From Anaerolineae bacterium (GTDB lineage: Bacteria; Chloroflexota; Anaerolineae; J102), in NCBI GenBank assembly GCA_026985975.1, contig JALSPL010000497.1:1-7264 (forward strand): a stretch of DNA of 7,264 bases, read 5' to 3'. The notes beneath the pieces are model-generated. The model did not search any database, was not told the DNA's origin, and was given only the letters and a program-made list of their open reading frames with translations. Positions 1 to 5,551 of the stretch are shown piece by piece. The position numbers were made by a program, and so were the translations under genes. How positions within the stretch are numbered: the stretch's first letter is position 1; each line of letters starts with the position of its first letter.

Positions 1-339
1 GGCTGGTTTCGGGGCGTGCGTCGGGCGGTGGTGAGCGATGTGGGAGAATACATCCGCCGCGTGGAAGCAGATGAGCCTTATTGGAGCCTGGAGGAGCCCA
101 TCTCGCGGGAGCTGGAGACGGGGGAGACGATGATGCTGGGGTTACGCCTGGTGCGAGCGGGCGTGGAGCGGGCAAGATTCCGCGAGCGCTTTGGCGTGGA
201 TGTGACCGACGCCTATCCCGACCAACTCTCTGCGCTCCTGACCGCGGGGCTCATCGAACTGACGCCCGAACGGGTGCGGCTGACCCCGCGGGCGCTGCTC
301 ATCGGCAACGAGGTCTTCGCCGCCTTCCTGCCCGATTGA
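1..339 (+). CDS. hemW: HemW-like radical SAM protein (coproporphyrinogen III oxidase-like), C-terminal fragment
   Basis: This is the 3' end of a gene that begins before the window. The frame is open from base 1 and stops with TGA at 337-339, leaving 113 residues. What is visible resembles the C-terminal HemW domain: a segment with VGEYIRRVEADEPYW, then GETMMLGLRLVRAGV, a winged-helix-like part with FRERFGVDV, and the ending LIELTPERVRLTPRALLIGNEVF. The ETMMLGLRL and RVRLTPRALLIGNEVF patterns are typical of the HemN_C region of HemW proteins. HemW family members are radical-SAM proteins related to coproporphyrinogen III dehydrogenase and are thought to deliver heme rather than decarboxylate coproporphyrinogen. 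The SAM-binding CX3CX2C cluster lies in the missing N-terminal part, so activity cannot be judged here. A GTG at 16 is in frame but lies inside the conserved domain and is not a likely start. Family assignment is fairly secure; the distinction from HemN/HemZ relatives is less so. Confidence 0.82.
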   Translation, partial: GWFRGVRRAVVSDVGEYIRRVEADEPYWSLEEPISRELETGETMMLGLRLVRAGVERARFRERFGVDVTDAYPDQLSALLTAGLIELTPERVRLTPRALLIGNEVFAAFLPD

Positions 340-401
340 GCTCTGCTGAAGCTTCGGAATTATAAAACGTCTGCCCGACGCCCAACTGTCCCTTCCGACG
401 A

Positions 402-415
402 TATGATGTTAGAAT
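402..415 (+). promoter_or_regulatory. Possible extended -10 promoter for the antiporter gene
   Basis: TAGAAT at 410-415 is preceded by TG at 407-408 with one base between, which makes an extended -10 element. A second -10-like hexamer, TATGAT, overlaps just upstream at 402-407. No convincing -35 is present at 17 or 18 bases (2-3 of 6 matches), which extended -10 promoters can tolerate. A start near 422 would give a leader of about 80 bases before the TTG start at 501. The only other content I see between the hemW-like stop and the antiporter is the hairpin at 450-469 and two short direct copies of AAATCACTT. Confidence 0.4.
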
Positions 416-449
416 GGCGTCGTACAAACGCAAAATCACTTGGACGCCC

Positions 450-469
450 CCAAATCACTTTGGCTTTTT
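450..469 (+). terminator. Weak hairpin followed by a T-run (possible terminator or leader hairpin)
   Basis: CCAAA (450-454) and TTTGG (459-463) can pair around a TCAC loop and are followed by C and then five T residues (465-469). This has the form of a Rho-independent terminator, but the stem is only 5 bp with two G-C pairs. An alternative pairing of GCC (446-448) with GGC (462-464) would add strength at the cost of a bulge. It could end the hemW-like transcript. If the promoter near 402-415 is real, it would instead sit in the leader of the antiporter message. Confidence 0.3.
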
Positions 470-489
470 GACGTCGCTCCATGGCTATT

Positions 490-494
490 GAGGA
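490..494 (+). promoter_or_regulatory. Ribosome binding site supporting the TTG start of the antiporter
   Basis: GAGGA at 490-494 lies 6 bases before TTG at 501. It decides the start: no in-frame ATG is nearby upstream, and the ATG at 481 is in another frame. The resulting N-terminus begins directly with the first membrane helix, as expected for this family. Confidence 0.7.
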
Positions 495-500
495 CTCGTT

Positions 501-2315
501 TTGACTATTGATCTCATCCTAGGACTCGCTGTTATCGTTTTTGCAGGCATTCTGGCCCAGTGGCTGGCATGGCGTTTGCATCTGCCTTCCATTCTTTTGC
601 TTCTGGTCTTTGGGCTGCTCATTGGCCCGATATTTGGCCTGATTGATCCGGACGTCCTGTTCGGCGATACGTTGTTTCCGCTGGTTTCCCTTTCCGTGGG
701 CATCATTCTCTTCGAAGGCGGTCTGGGGCTTCGCTATAAAGATCTCCCCGGGATCAAAAGCGTTGTTCGGAATCTGATTTCTATCGGAGTGCTGATCACC
801 TGGGGCTTGGCCGCGGCCGCAGCGTTTTTTGTCATGGGACTGAATATCCAACTGGCGCTGGTTTTAGGAGCGATTCTGACCGTCAGCGGTCCCACCGTCA
901 TCCTGCCATTGCTGCGGGATGTGCGGCCCGAGGGGCAGGTGGGGTCGATCCTGCGCTGGGAGGGCATTCTTATCGATCCGGTGGGGGCTACCCTGGCCCT
1001 GTTGGTTTTCGATACGGTGTTGCAAACCAATCTGCGGGAGGCCACGGGCGAGGCCGTCATCAATCTGTTACAGATTATCATCATTGGCGTGGCGCTGGGG
1101 TGGGCCGGGGCCAGAGGGTTGTCCTATCTGCTCAAGCGCTATCTGATCCCCGATCATCTCCAAAACGCCTTCACGCTTATGGTCGTGATCGCTGTTTTTG
1201 CCGCGTCCAACGCCCTGGCGTCCGAGTCTGGGTTGCTGGCCGCTACCGTCATGGGCATGGTTCTTGCCAACCAGAACGCGGTGTCCATCAAACACATCAT
1301 CGAATTCAAGGAGGATTTGGGCGTTTTGCTGACGTCCAGCATCTTTGTTCTGCTGGCCGCGCGGTTGCAGTTAAGTGATATCTTCGGCCTGGGCTGGCAG
1401 GCTTTTGTCTTCCTTGCGATTATCATTTTCATCGCCCGACCCCTCACCGTTTTTTTCTCCACCCTGGGATCCCCCCTCAAGCTGCCCGAAAAGGCTTTTC
1501 TGGCATGGATGGCGCCCCGAGGCATCGTGGCTGCGTCAGTGGCCTCGATTTTCGCCATCGAGTTGGCTCATGTCGGCTTTCCCAATGCTGACAGGCTGGT
1601 TTCTCTCACCTTTTTGGTGATTATCGGAACCGTGGTGGTTTATGGGCTTACTGCCGGGCCTTTGGCCCGTCGACTGGGGCTGGCGGAGACGAATCCACAG
1701 GGATTGCTGCTGGTAGGAGCGCATCGAGGAGCCCGCCAGTTGGCAACTATTCTGGGAGACGCGGGCTACAAGGTCATCATGGTGGACACCAACATCCATA
1801 ATTGCCGCATGGCGGAAAATGACGCCCTGCGGGCCTATTGCGGCAATGTCCTCTACGAGGAATTCGTCGAGGAATTGGATCTGGGCGGTGTGGGCAAACT
1901 GCTAGCCCTGACTTCCAACGATGAAGTCAACACCCTGGCCTGCCTGCATATGTCGGGTATTTTCGGACGCGCCAATGTCTATCAGTTGCCGCCTCAGACT
2001 GCCGCGGGCCTGCAGAGCGAAACCCTGCCCGATCATCTGGTGGGAAGACTGCTATTCGGTGCGGAGATGACTTATCGGAAGCTGAACGGGCTATTGGAAC
2101 AAGGCTGGTCGTTGCACGTCGTCGATCTGGGAGATCCGACAACCCTCAGGGCGTTGGGGGAGGAATATCACCAGAATTTGCTTCCCTTGTTCGTTATTCG
2201 CAGCGATGAACTGGTTGTGGTGACGGTGTCGGAGCCCTATGAATTTCATCCCAACGACCGGGTCATTGCTATGGTTGCGCCGGACATTGCGCTGGAGCCA
2301 ACAGGGGACGCCTGA
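501..2315 (+). CDS. Cation:proton antiporter (NhaP/CPA type) with C-terminal TrkA/RCK domain
   Basis: The product is a 604-residue inner-membrane exchanger, expected to move Na+ or K+ against H+ for pH and salt homeostasis. Residues 1 to about 390 are strongly hydrophobic, with roughly a dozen membrane helices and the Na_H_Exchanger landmarks FEGGLGL (71-77), SGPTVILPLLRD (129-140), WEGILIDP (153-160) and WMAPRGIVAASVAS (336-349), where Arg340 is the conserved arginine. In the WEGILIDP motif, E154 and D159 are kept, while the position that is Asn in typical CPA1 'ND' motifs is I158. Residues 400 to about 497 form a Rossmann TrkA-N/RCK domain: GAHRGARQLA (406-415) is the nucleotide loop, D429 ends the second strand, and GN is at 448-449. 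Residues 535-595 look like an RCK_C-type module with LFVIRSDELVVVTV and FHPNDRVIAMV. Such domains usually gate transport in response to NAD(H) or nucleotides. The start is TTG with GAGGA 6 bases upstream. The gene is monocistronic and faces a convergent regulator gene 10 bases beyond its stop. The transported cation is not identifiable. Confidence 0.93.
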   Translation: MTIDLILGLAVIVFAGILAQWLAWRLHLPSILLLLVFGLLIGPIFGLIDPDVLFGDTLFPLVSLSVGIILFEGGLGLRYKDLPGIKSVVRNLISIGVLITWGLAAAAAFFVMGLNIQLALVLGAILTVSGPTVILPLLRDVRPEGQVGSILRWEGILIDPVGATLALLVFDTVLQTNLREATGEAVINLLQIIIIGVALGWAGARGLSYLLKRYLIPDHLQNAFTLMVVIAVFAASNALASESGLLAATVMGMVLANQNAVSIKHIIEFKEDLGVLLTSSIFVLLAARLQLSDIFGLGWQAFVFLAIIIFIARPLTVFFSTLGSPLKLPEKAFLAWMAPRGIVAASVASIFAIELAHVGFPNADRLVSLTFLVIIGTVVVYGLTAGPLARRLGLAETNPQGLLLVGAHRGARQLATILGDAGYKVIMVDTNIHNCRMAENDALRAYCGNVLYEEFVEELDLGGVGKLLALTSNDEVNTLACLHMSGIFGRANVYQLPPQTAAGLQSETLPDHLVGRLLFGAEMTYRKLNGLLEQGWSLHVVDLGDPTTLRALGEEYHQNLLPLFVIRSDELVVVTVSEPYEFHPNDRVIAMVAPDIALEPTGDA

Positions 2316-2325
2316 ACAAATCCTG

Positions 2326-2841
2326 CTATAATTCCCATGCCCGGGGGCTCGACCCCTTGCGGGTGCGCACGCTTCGTTTGCTCCCCGCCCGCGGTGCGCC
2401 TTCCCGCCATTGCTCGATGAGTCGCGGGAGCTCTTCGGCCAGATAGCCGTTCAGCGCCGCCATCTCCTGCAACGCCTCCTGGCCCGCGTCCGACGCATCC
2501 GCCAGCAGGTCCTGGCTTTGCTCCGCAAGATCATAAAACCGGCTGTATTTTTCCCCCTCAAGCAGCCACAAGCGTCGCCACAGATGCGGCCGCAGTCGGT
2601 ACACGTCCCGACGCTGACCGGGCACGCTGCGGCGTTCGATAAGGCCCGCCTGCATGAGCTGGCGCGTCGAGGTGCTGATGGCGCTCTTGCTGGTGTGCAG
2701 GGCCTGGGTCAGGTCGGGCATGCTCACGCCGGGCGATTCGCTGGTCATCAGCCAGCCCAGAATGCGTCCGGCCATGCGCGTCAATCCGGTCAACTCTTCC
2801 ACCAGCAGTCCCAGGTCTTCGACAAAGTTGTCGCGATTCAT
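2326..2841 (-). CDS. GbsR/MarR-family winged-helix transcriptional regulator
   Basis: The product is a 171-residue cytoplasmic DNA-binding protein, probably a dimeric repressor. The N-terminal NFVEDLGLLVEELTGLTRMAGRILGWLM (residues 5-32) is characteristic of the GbsR branch of MarR-like proteins. The winged helix follows: a helix around SMPDLTQAL (40-48), recognition helix SKSAISTSTRQLMQAGLI (51-68) and a basic wing RSVPGQRRDVYRL (71-83). Residues 95-147 are helical and likely serve dimerisation. The last 20 or so residues are basic and poorly conserved (RAGSKRSVRTRKGSS). The ATG at 2841 has a strong AAGGAG six bases upstream (2853-2848). A near-consensus promoter with an overlapping palindrome lies just upstream, which suggests it represses itself. 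Known GbsR proteins control choline/glycine betaine uptake, but no osmolyte gene is present here. Its convergence with a cation antiporter is suggestive of salt-stress control but proves nothing. Target and ligand are unknown. Confidence 0.9.
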   Translation of the reverse strand: MNRDNFVEDLGLLVEELTGLTRMAGRILGWLMTSESPGVSMPDLTQALHTSKSAISTSTRQLMQAGLIERRSVPGQRRDVYRLRPHLWRRLWLLEGEKYSRFYDLAEQSQDLLADASDAGQEALQEMAALNGYLAEELPRLIEQWREGAPRAGSKRSVRTRKGSSPRAWEL

Positions 2842-2886
2842 CAGATGCTCCTTATGAATGATTGGCGATGAGGAAAAGTTGTCTTC

Positions 2887-2915
2887 ATTCTAAATTGTCA
2901 AGAATGTTCTGTCAA
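2887..2915 (-). promoter_or_regulatory. Strong sigma70-type promoter of the GbsR/MarR gene
   Basis: On the minus strand, TTGACA (2915-2910) is followed by exactly 17 bases and TAGAAT (2892-2887). This is a perfect -35 and a 5-of-6 -10 at ideal spacing. Initiation would fall near 2880, about 40 bases before the ATG at 2841. The -35 begins only 20 bases beyond the ligase stop codon (2935-2937), so the regulator need not rely on read-through from the ligase gene. Confidence 0.8.
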
Positions 2916-2917
2916 TT
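2893..2917. promoter_or_regulatory. Inverted repeat overlapping -35 and spacer: candidate autoregulatory operator
   Basis: The left arm AATTGTCAAGAA (2893-2904) and right arm TTCTGTCAATT (2907-2917) flank a TG centre (2905-2906). The reverse complement of the right arm is AATTGACAGAA, so the arms match except around one inserted base and the central TGTC/TGAC positions. The inner AGAA-TG-TTCT is a perfect repeat. The palindrome covers the -35 hexamer and the whole spacer of the regulator's promoter, a usual place for a MarR-family repressor to block RNA polymerase. The size, about 25 bp, suits a winged-helix dimer. Binding by this particular protein is inferred from position. Confidence 0.65.
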
Positions 2918-2934
2918 GTGAACGAGGCGGCAGC

Positions 2935-5265
2935 TCAATTTCCCCAGACGTCCCACCAGGGAACATGCTCACGCCCCTGTTCGATGATAGTCCGGGCCGC
3001 GTCCTCATCCCCCTCCTGGCGGTAGACTTGCGCCAGATTGCGGTAGGTGGGGCCATAGAGGGGGTCCAGGGTCAGCAGGCGCTGAAGCTCGGCGATGGCG
3101 TCATCGGTGCGGCCCTGGCTGGCCCAGAACATGGCTTGATCGTTGAGGGTTTGGATGTCGTGAGGAGAGAGTGCGAGCGCCCGGTCGAAGGCGTCCTGGG
3201 CCTGGGGCGCGTATCGGGGATCGTTTGCGGCCAGATGGGCCAGCCAGCGGGCCAGGTCGGCCGGCGGTTCGGGCGCAGCGGGCTGGGCTGCCATGGCGCT
3301 GAGATACATCCTCACGATGCGCTGGGCGCGGGCGTCATAGGAGTCTGCATCGGGCTGCAAACGTCGGGCCATGACCCAGGCCATGCCCGCATCCATGACG
3401 TGATCGTAGGGCGCCAGATGCAGGGCTTTGGCAAAATAGACGTCTCGCCGGTAGTCTCCGCGTTGGGTCCCATCCAGCGAGAGTAAAGCGCTTTTGTAGG
3501 CGATGTCACCCAGACGGGGCAGCGTGACCGGCAGCATGAGCAGGGCGATGAGGGCGATTTTCAGCAGGCGGGCGGTTTTATCGGGGGCGGGCCAGGGCGT
3601 GAAGAGGCTCAGCGCCAGCAGCCACAGCAGCAGCCACACCCAGGCCAATTGCGCCGCGGGCCCGATGTGTTGGTTGAGGAGAATGGCGGGCAGGATGAGA
3701 AGCGAGAGGGCGAGAAGGCGAGGGGGCGAAGGGGCGAGGGGGCGAGGAGGCGAGAGGGCGAGGAGCAGCGCCAGCAGGGGGATGGCGGCCAGCAGCCACA
3801 GGAGCAGGCCGCCGGGCCAGGCGGCGCTGAGGCTGAAGCCGATTACGCCGAAGGCGGCGATGGCAGGGGTTTCCAGACATTCAAGGTCTCGCAGACCTTG
3901 AATGTCTCTGCCATCGCCAAGCCCGAAACTCACGCCCAACACCATCCAAAACAGCAGATCCGGAACGTGGGTGGGGAAGCTGAACAGCAGCAATGCGCCC
4001 CGGCCCAGGATGATGGCGGCCAGCCAGGGGGCCAGGGGATTTCGGCTGCGGGCCAGCCGCCACAGCGCCATGCCGCCCAGGGTCAGCCAGCCCAGCAGCC
4101 AGAGCAGTCCGCCCGTGCTCAGCAAATCCAGGAGCAGGTTGTGGGCGCGGTCGGGGATGCGGAAGGCGAAGTCGGGCTCGAAGTGGGCCAGCGCGGGCGA
4201 AAGATAGGGGGCGAGGCGCAGGGGCAGCGCATCGAAGCCCAAGCCCATGAGCCAACGCCGGGGATGGCGGCGCAGCATGTCTATCACGGCCTGCCAGATG
4301 AGCAACCGCTGCTGCAGGGTGCCGCCATGCTGGAGTTTGGGCCACAGCAGGAGCAGGAGGAGGCCGCCGCCGATGAGCGCGGCCAGGCCCGCAGGCAACA
4401 GCCATTTGCCGCCGAAGACGCTGTTGGGGCCTGCGGGATGGGGGGAGCGCAGCGATGACGCGTCCTGTTTGGCCCCGGTGCGTTGCTGAATCCCCAAAAA
4501 GATGAGGAGGGCCGCCCCCGCGACCAGGGCTCCCAGATAGGCGCTGCGGCTGAAGGTGAGCGTCAGCAGGGCCAGGGCGGCGGCGATGAAGAGTTCGAGA
4601 ATGCGCCGGGCCGCGGCCCGGGCGGGGGAATGCAGGATGCGTCGGGCCAGTCCCAGCAGGATGATGATGAGCAGATAGTCGCCCAGATAGAGGGGGTTGC
4701 CCAGGGTGGAAGAGGCGCGTTGGCCCAGCGGAAAGCTGACGCCGACGCCCCGCACCGGATCCAGGGAGAGCATCTGCATGAAGCCGTAGAGGAGGGGGAT
4801 GACCGCGCCCAGCAGGGCCGCGTCCACCAGCAGCCAGCTCCGGCCCGAGCGGGCCATTTCGCGGGCGACCAGCAGGAAGATCAACCCCGCCAAAATGGTC
4901 AGCAGACCGTAGCCCCGGTCGTAGTTGCCCCACAGGCTGGTGACGGGATCGACGGCGAGGAGGGTGATGACGCCCGCCCCCGCGGCCAGGCCCGCCAGCA
5001 GCAGCGCCCAGGGCTCGCGCATCATGCGCGGCGCGCGGCGCCCGTGCTCCCCGGCGCTGATGCTGCGCCACAAGATATCCACCAGTGCTACGAGGGCCAG
5101 GACGATGAGCGCCGCAGCCTTGTCTGGCTCGAAGCTGGCGCCGCTCTGGATGTTGAAGAGAGCGGGCGCCGCGGCCAGGGCGACAAGCAGCGCCATCTGT
5201 GCGGGAGAGGGGATGCTGGTCGGGCCTTGGCGGCGGGCTTTGCTGCGGCTTTTGCGGCGGGACAT
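2935..5265 (-). CDS. O-antigen ligase/polymerase family membrane protein with C-terminal TPR repeats
   Basis: From the ATG at 5265 the product has 776 residues. A basic N-terminus (SRRKSRSKARRQG, 2-14) precedes many hydrophobic helices up to about residue 580. The Wzy_C/WaaL core is recognisable: GNYDRGYGLLTILAG in the first third, TFSRSAYLG (237-245), RLLIWQAVIDMLRRHP (320-335), GLGF (341-344) and RAHNLLLDLLSTGGLLWL with His375 after a long periplasmic loop. Residues 688-757 contain two TPR-like helical pairs (DAFDRALALSPHDIQTLNDQ and DDAIAELQRLLTLDP). The family attaches or polymerises lipid-linked glycans on the periplasmic side of the membrane, or glycosylates proteins (PglL-like); which one applies here is not decidable. 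Between core and TPRs lie a palindromic insert (residues 450-470) and an octamer-repeat stretch (501-522) that look acquired. An in-frame GTG at 5334 would add 23 residues; neither start has a clear Shine-Dalgarno, and I prefer the ATG because it directly precedes the basic anchor. No other glycan genes are adjacent. Confidence 0.88.
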   Translation of the reverse strand: MSRRKSRSKARRQGPTSIPSPAQMALLVALAAAPALFNIQSGASFEPDKAAALIVLALVALVDILWRSISAGEHGRRAPRMMREPWALLLAGLAAGAGVITLLAVDPVTSLWGNYDRGYGLLTILAGLIFLLVAREMARSGRSWLLVDAALLGAVIPLLYGFMQMLSLDPVRGVGVSFPLGQRASSTLGNPLYLGDYLLIIILLGLARRILHSPARAAARRILELFIAAALALLTLTFSRSAYLGALVAGAALLIFLGIQQRTGAKQDASSLRSPHPAGPNSVFGGKWLLPAGLAALIGGGLLLLLLWPKLQHGGTLQQRLLIWQAVIDMLRRHPRRWLMGLGFDALPLRLAPYLSPALAHFEPDFAFRIPDRAHNLLLDLLSTGGLLWLLGWLTLGGMALWRLARSRNPLAPWLAAIILGRGALLLFSFPTHVPDLLFWMVLGVSFGLGDGRDIQGLRDLECLETPAIAAFGVIGFSLSAAWPGGLLLWLLAAIPLLALLLALSPPRPLAPSPPRLLALSLLILPAILLNQHIGPAAQLAWVWLLLWLLALSLFTPWPAPDKTARLLKIALIALLMLPVTLPRLGDIAYKSALLSLDGTQRGDYRRDVYFAKALHLAPYDHVMDAGMAWVMARRLQPDADSYDARAQRIVRMYLSAMAAQPAAPEPPADLARWLAHLAANDPRYAPQAQDAFDRALALSPHDIQTLNDQAMFWASQGRTDDAIAELQRLLTLDPLYGPTYRNLAQVYRQEGDEDAARTIIEQGREHVPWWDVWGN
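3702..3765. repeat. Tandem array of eight 8-bp units (GCGARRRG) inside the ligase gene
   Basis: On the plus strand, eight back-to-back octamers occupy this stretch without gaps: GCGAGAGG, GCGAGAAG, GCGAGGGG, GCGAAGGG, GCGAGGGG, GCGAGGAG, GCGAGAGG, GCGAGGAG. Every unit starts GCGA and ends with G, with purines between. In the ligase the array encodes an eight-residue protein period (LALSPPRP, LAPSPPRL, LALSLLIL; residues about 501-522). One unit is not a multiple of three bases, so gain or loss of one or two units would shift the frame before the TPR tail, while three units would keep it. The copies are degenerate, which lowers the expected slippage rate. Confidence 0.85.
3856..3918. repeat. 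63-bp compound palindrome, in frame within the ligase coding region
   Basis: The outer arms GGCGATGGCAG (3856-3866) and CTGCCATCGCC (3908-3918) are perfect reverse complements. The inner arms AGACATTCAAGGTCT (3875-3889) and AGACCTTGAATGTCT (3893-3907) are also perfect, with a three-base CGC loop (3890-3892). Only GGGTTTCC (3867-3874) is unpaired, in one arm. This gives 26 perfectly paired positions. The element is 63 bases long, 21 whole codons in the ligase frame (residues 450-470, GDGRDIQGLRD followed by LECLETPAIA), so it adds a hydrophilic loop without breaking the gene. It resembles palindromic mobile elements known to insert in protein genes (for example Rickettsia RPE), but no second copy is in this window. 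Insertion is an inference. Confidence 0.75.
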
Positions 5266-5356
5266 GATAAATGTGGGACGAATCGCGGGACGGGTATGGC
5301 CATGGCGATGGATGATGGTGGGCGACAATCGCACCTGTCGTCAGCGGTTTGCAGGC

Positions 5357-5385
5357 AGTATAGCAAAGCCGCGGTTATGCGTCCA
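5357..5385 (-). promoter_or_regulatory. Promoter for the O-antigen ligase-like gene (extended -10)
   Basis: On the minus strand, TGGACG (5385-5380) precedes TATACT (5362-5357) with a 17-base spacer, and the spacer ends in TGC, giving an extended -10. The -35 matches 4 of 6 and the -10 matches 5 of 6. Initiation near 5350 would lie about 85 bases before the ATG at 5265 and about 16 before the alternative GTG at 5334, so it fits either start. Confidence 0.6.
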
Positions 5386-5470
5386 TCTTTTGCGAATCGT
5401 GCATGGTGTTGAAAAGGCGTGATAACGGCGTCGGGTAATATGTCGCGCTTGGAATATTCGTCGGGAAGGC

Positions 5471-5499
5471 TGGACATTTTCGGGGTTTGGATTTACTAT
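5471..5499 (+). promoter_or_regulatory. Promoter of the ABC importer operon
   Basis: TGGACA (5471-5476, 5 of 6 to the -35 consensus) is followed by a 17-base spacer and TACTAT (5494-5499, 4 of 6 to the -10). Initiation near 5506 leaves a leader of about 45 bases, AT-rich and ending in the strong AAGGAG at 5535-5540. The leader is too short for a known riboswitch class. Just upstream are two direct copies of CGTCGGG (5429-5435 and 5459-5465) and the palindrome GAATATTC (5452-5459), which could be an activator or repressor site. The rest of the region between the divergent promoters shows nothing recognisable. Confidence 0.6.
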
Positions 5500-5551
5500 T
5501 AGCAATCTTTTCGTCTCATTCCTCAAAAATTAAAAAGGAGAAAAAGAGATT

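Noticed and set aside
2316..2342. Possible bidirectional terminator between the convergent antiporter and regulator genes
   Set aside because: Only 10 bases separate the two stop codons and no stable stem with a T-run is present. A GGGG/CCCC pairing just inside the regulator gene is too short to call.
3702..3765. CRISPR-like repeat array
   Set aside because: Units are 8 bp, directly adjacent and without spacers; it is a simple tandem repeat inside a coding sequence.
3881..5071. A 396-codon minus-strand open frame within the ligase gene
   Set aside because: It is a frame-shifted shadow of the ligase, low in complexity (Arg, Pro, Gly, Ala, His), with no membrane helices or motif.
3649..5412. 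Long plus-strand open frames (up to about 309 codons) opposite the ligase gene
   Set aside because: They lie antisense to a gene with clear family motifs, are rich in Gln, Gly, Ala and Arg as expected from GC-rich complement, and show no recognisable domain. The strong GC bias explains the lack of stops.
5400..5551. Riboswitch (for example TPP or FMN) upstream of the NMT1-like binding protein
   Set aside because: The predicted leader is only about 45 bases, and I see no TPP or FMN core motif in the intergenic region.
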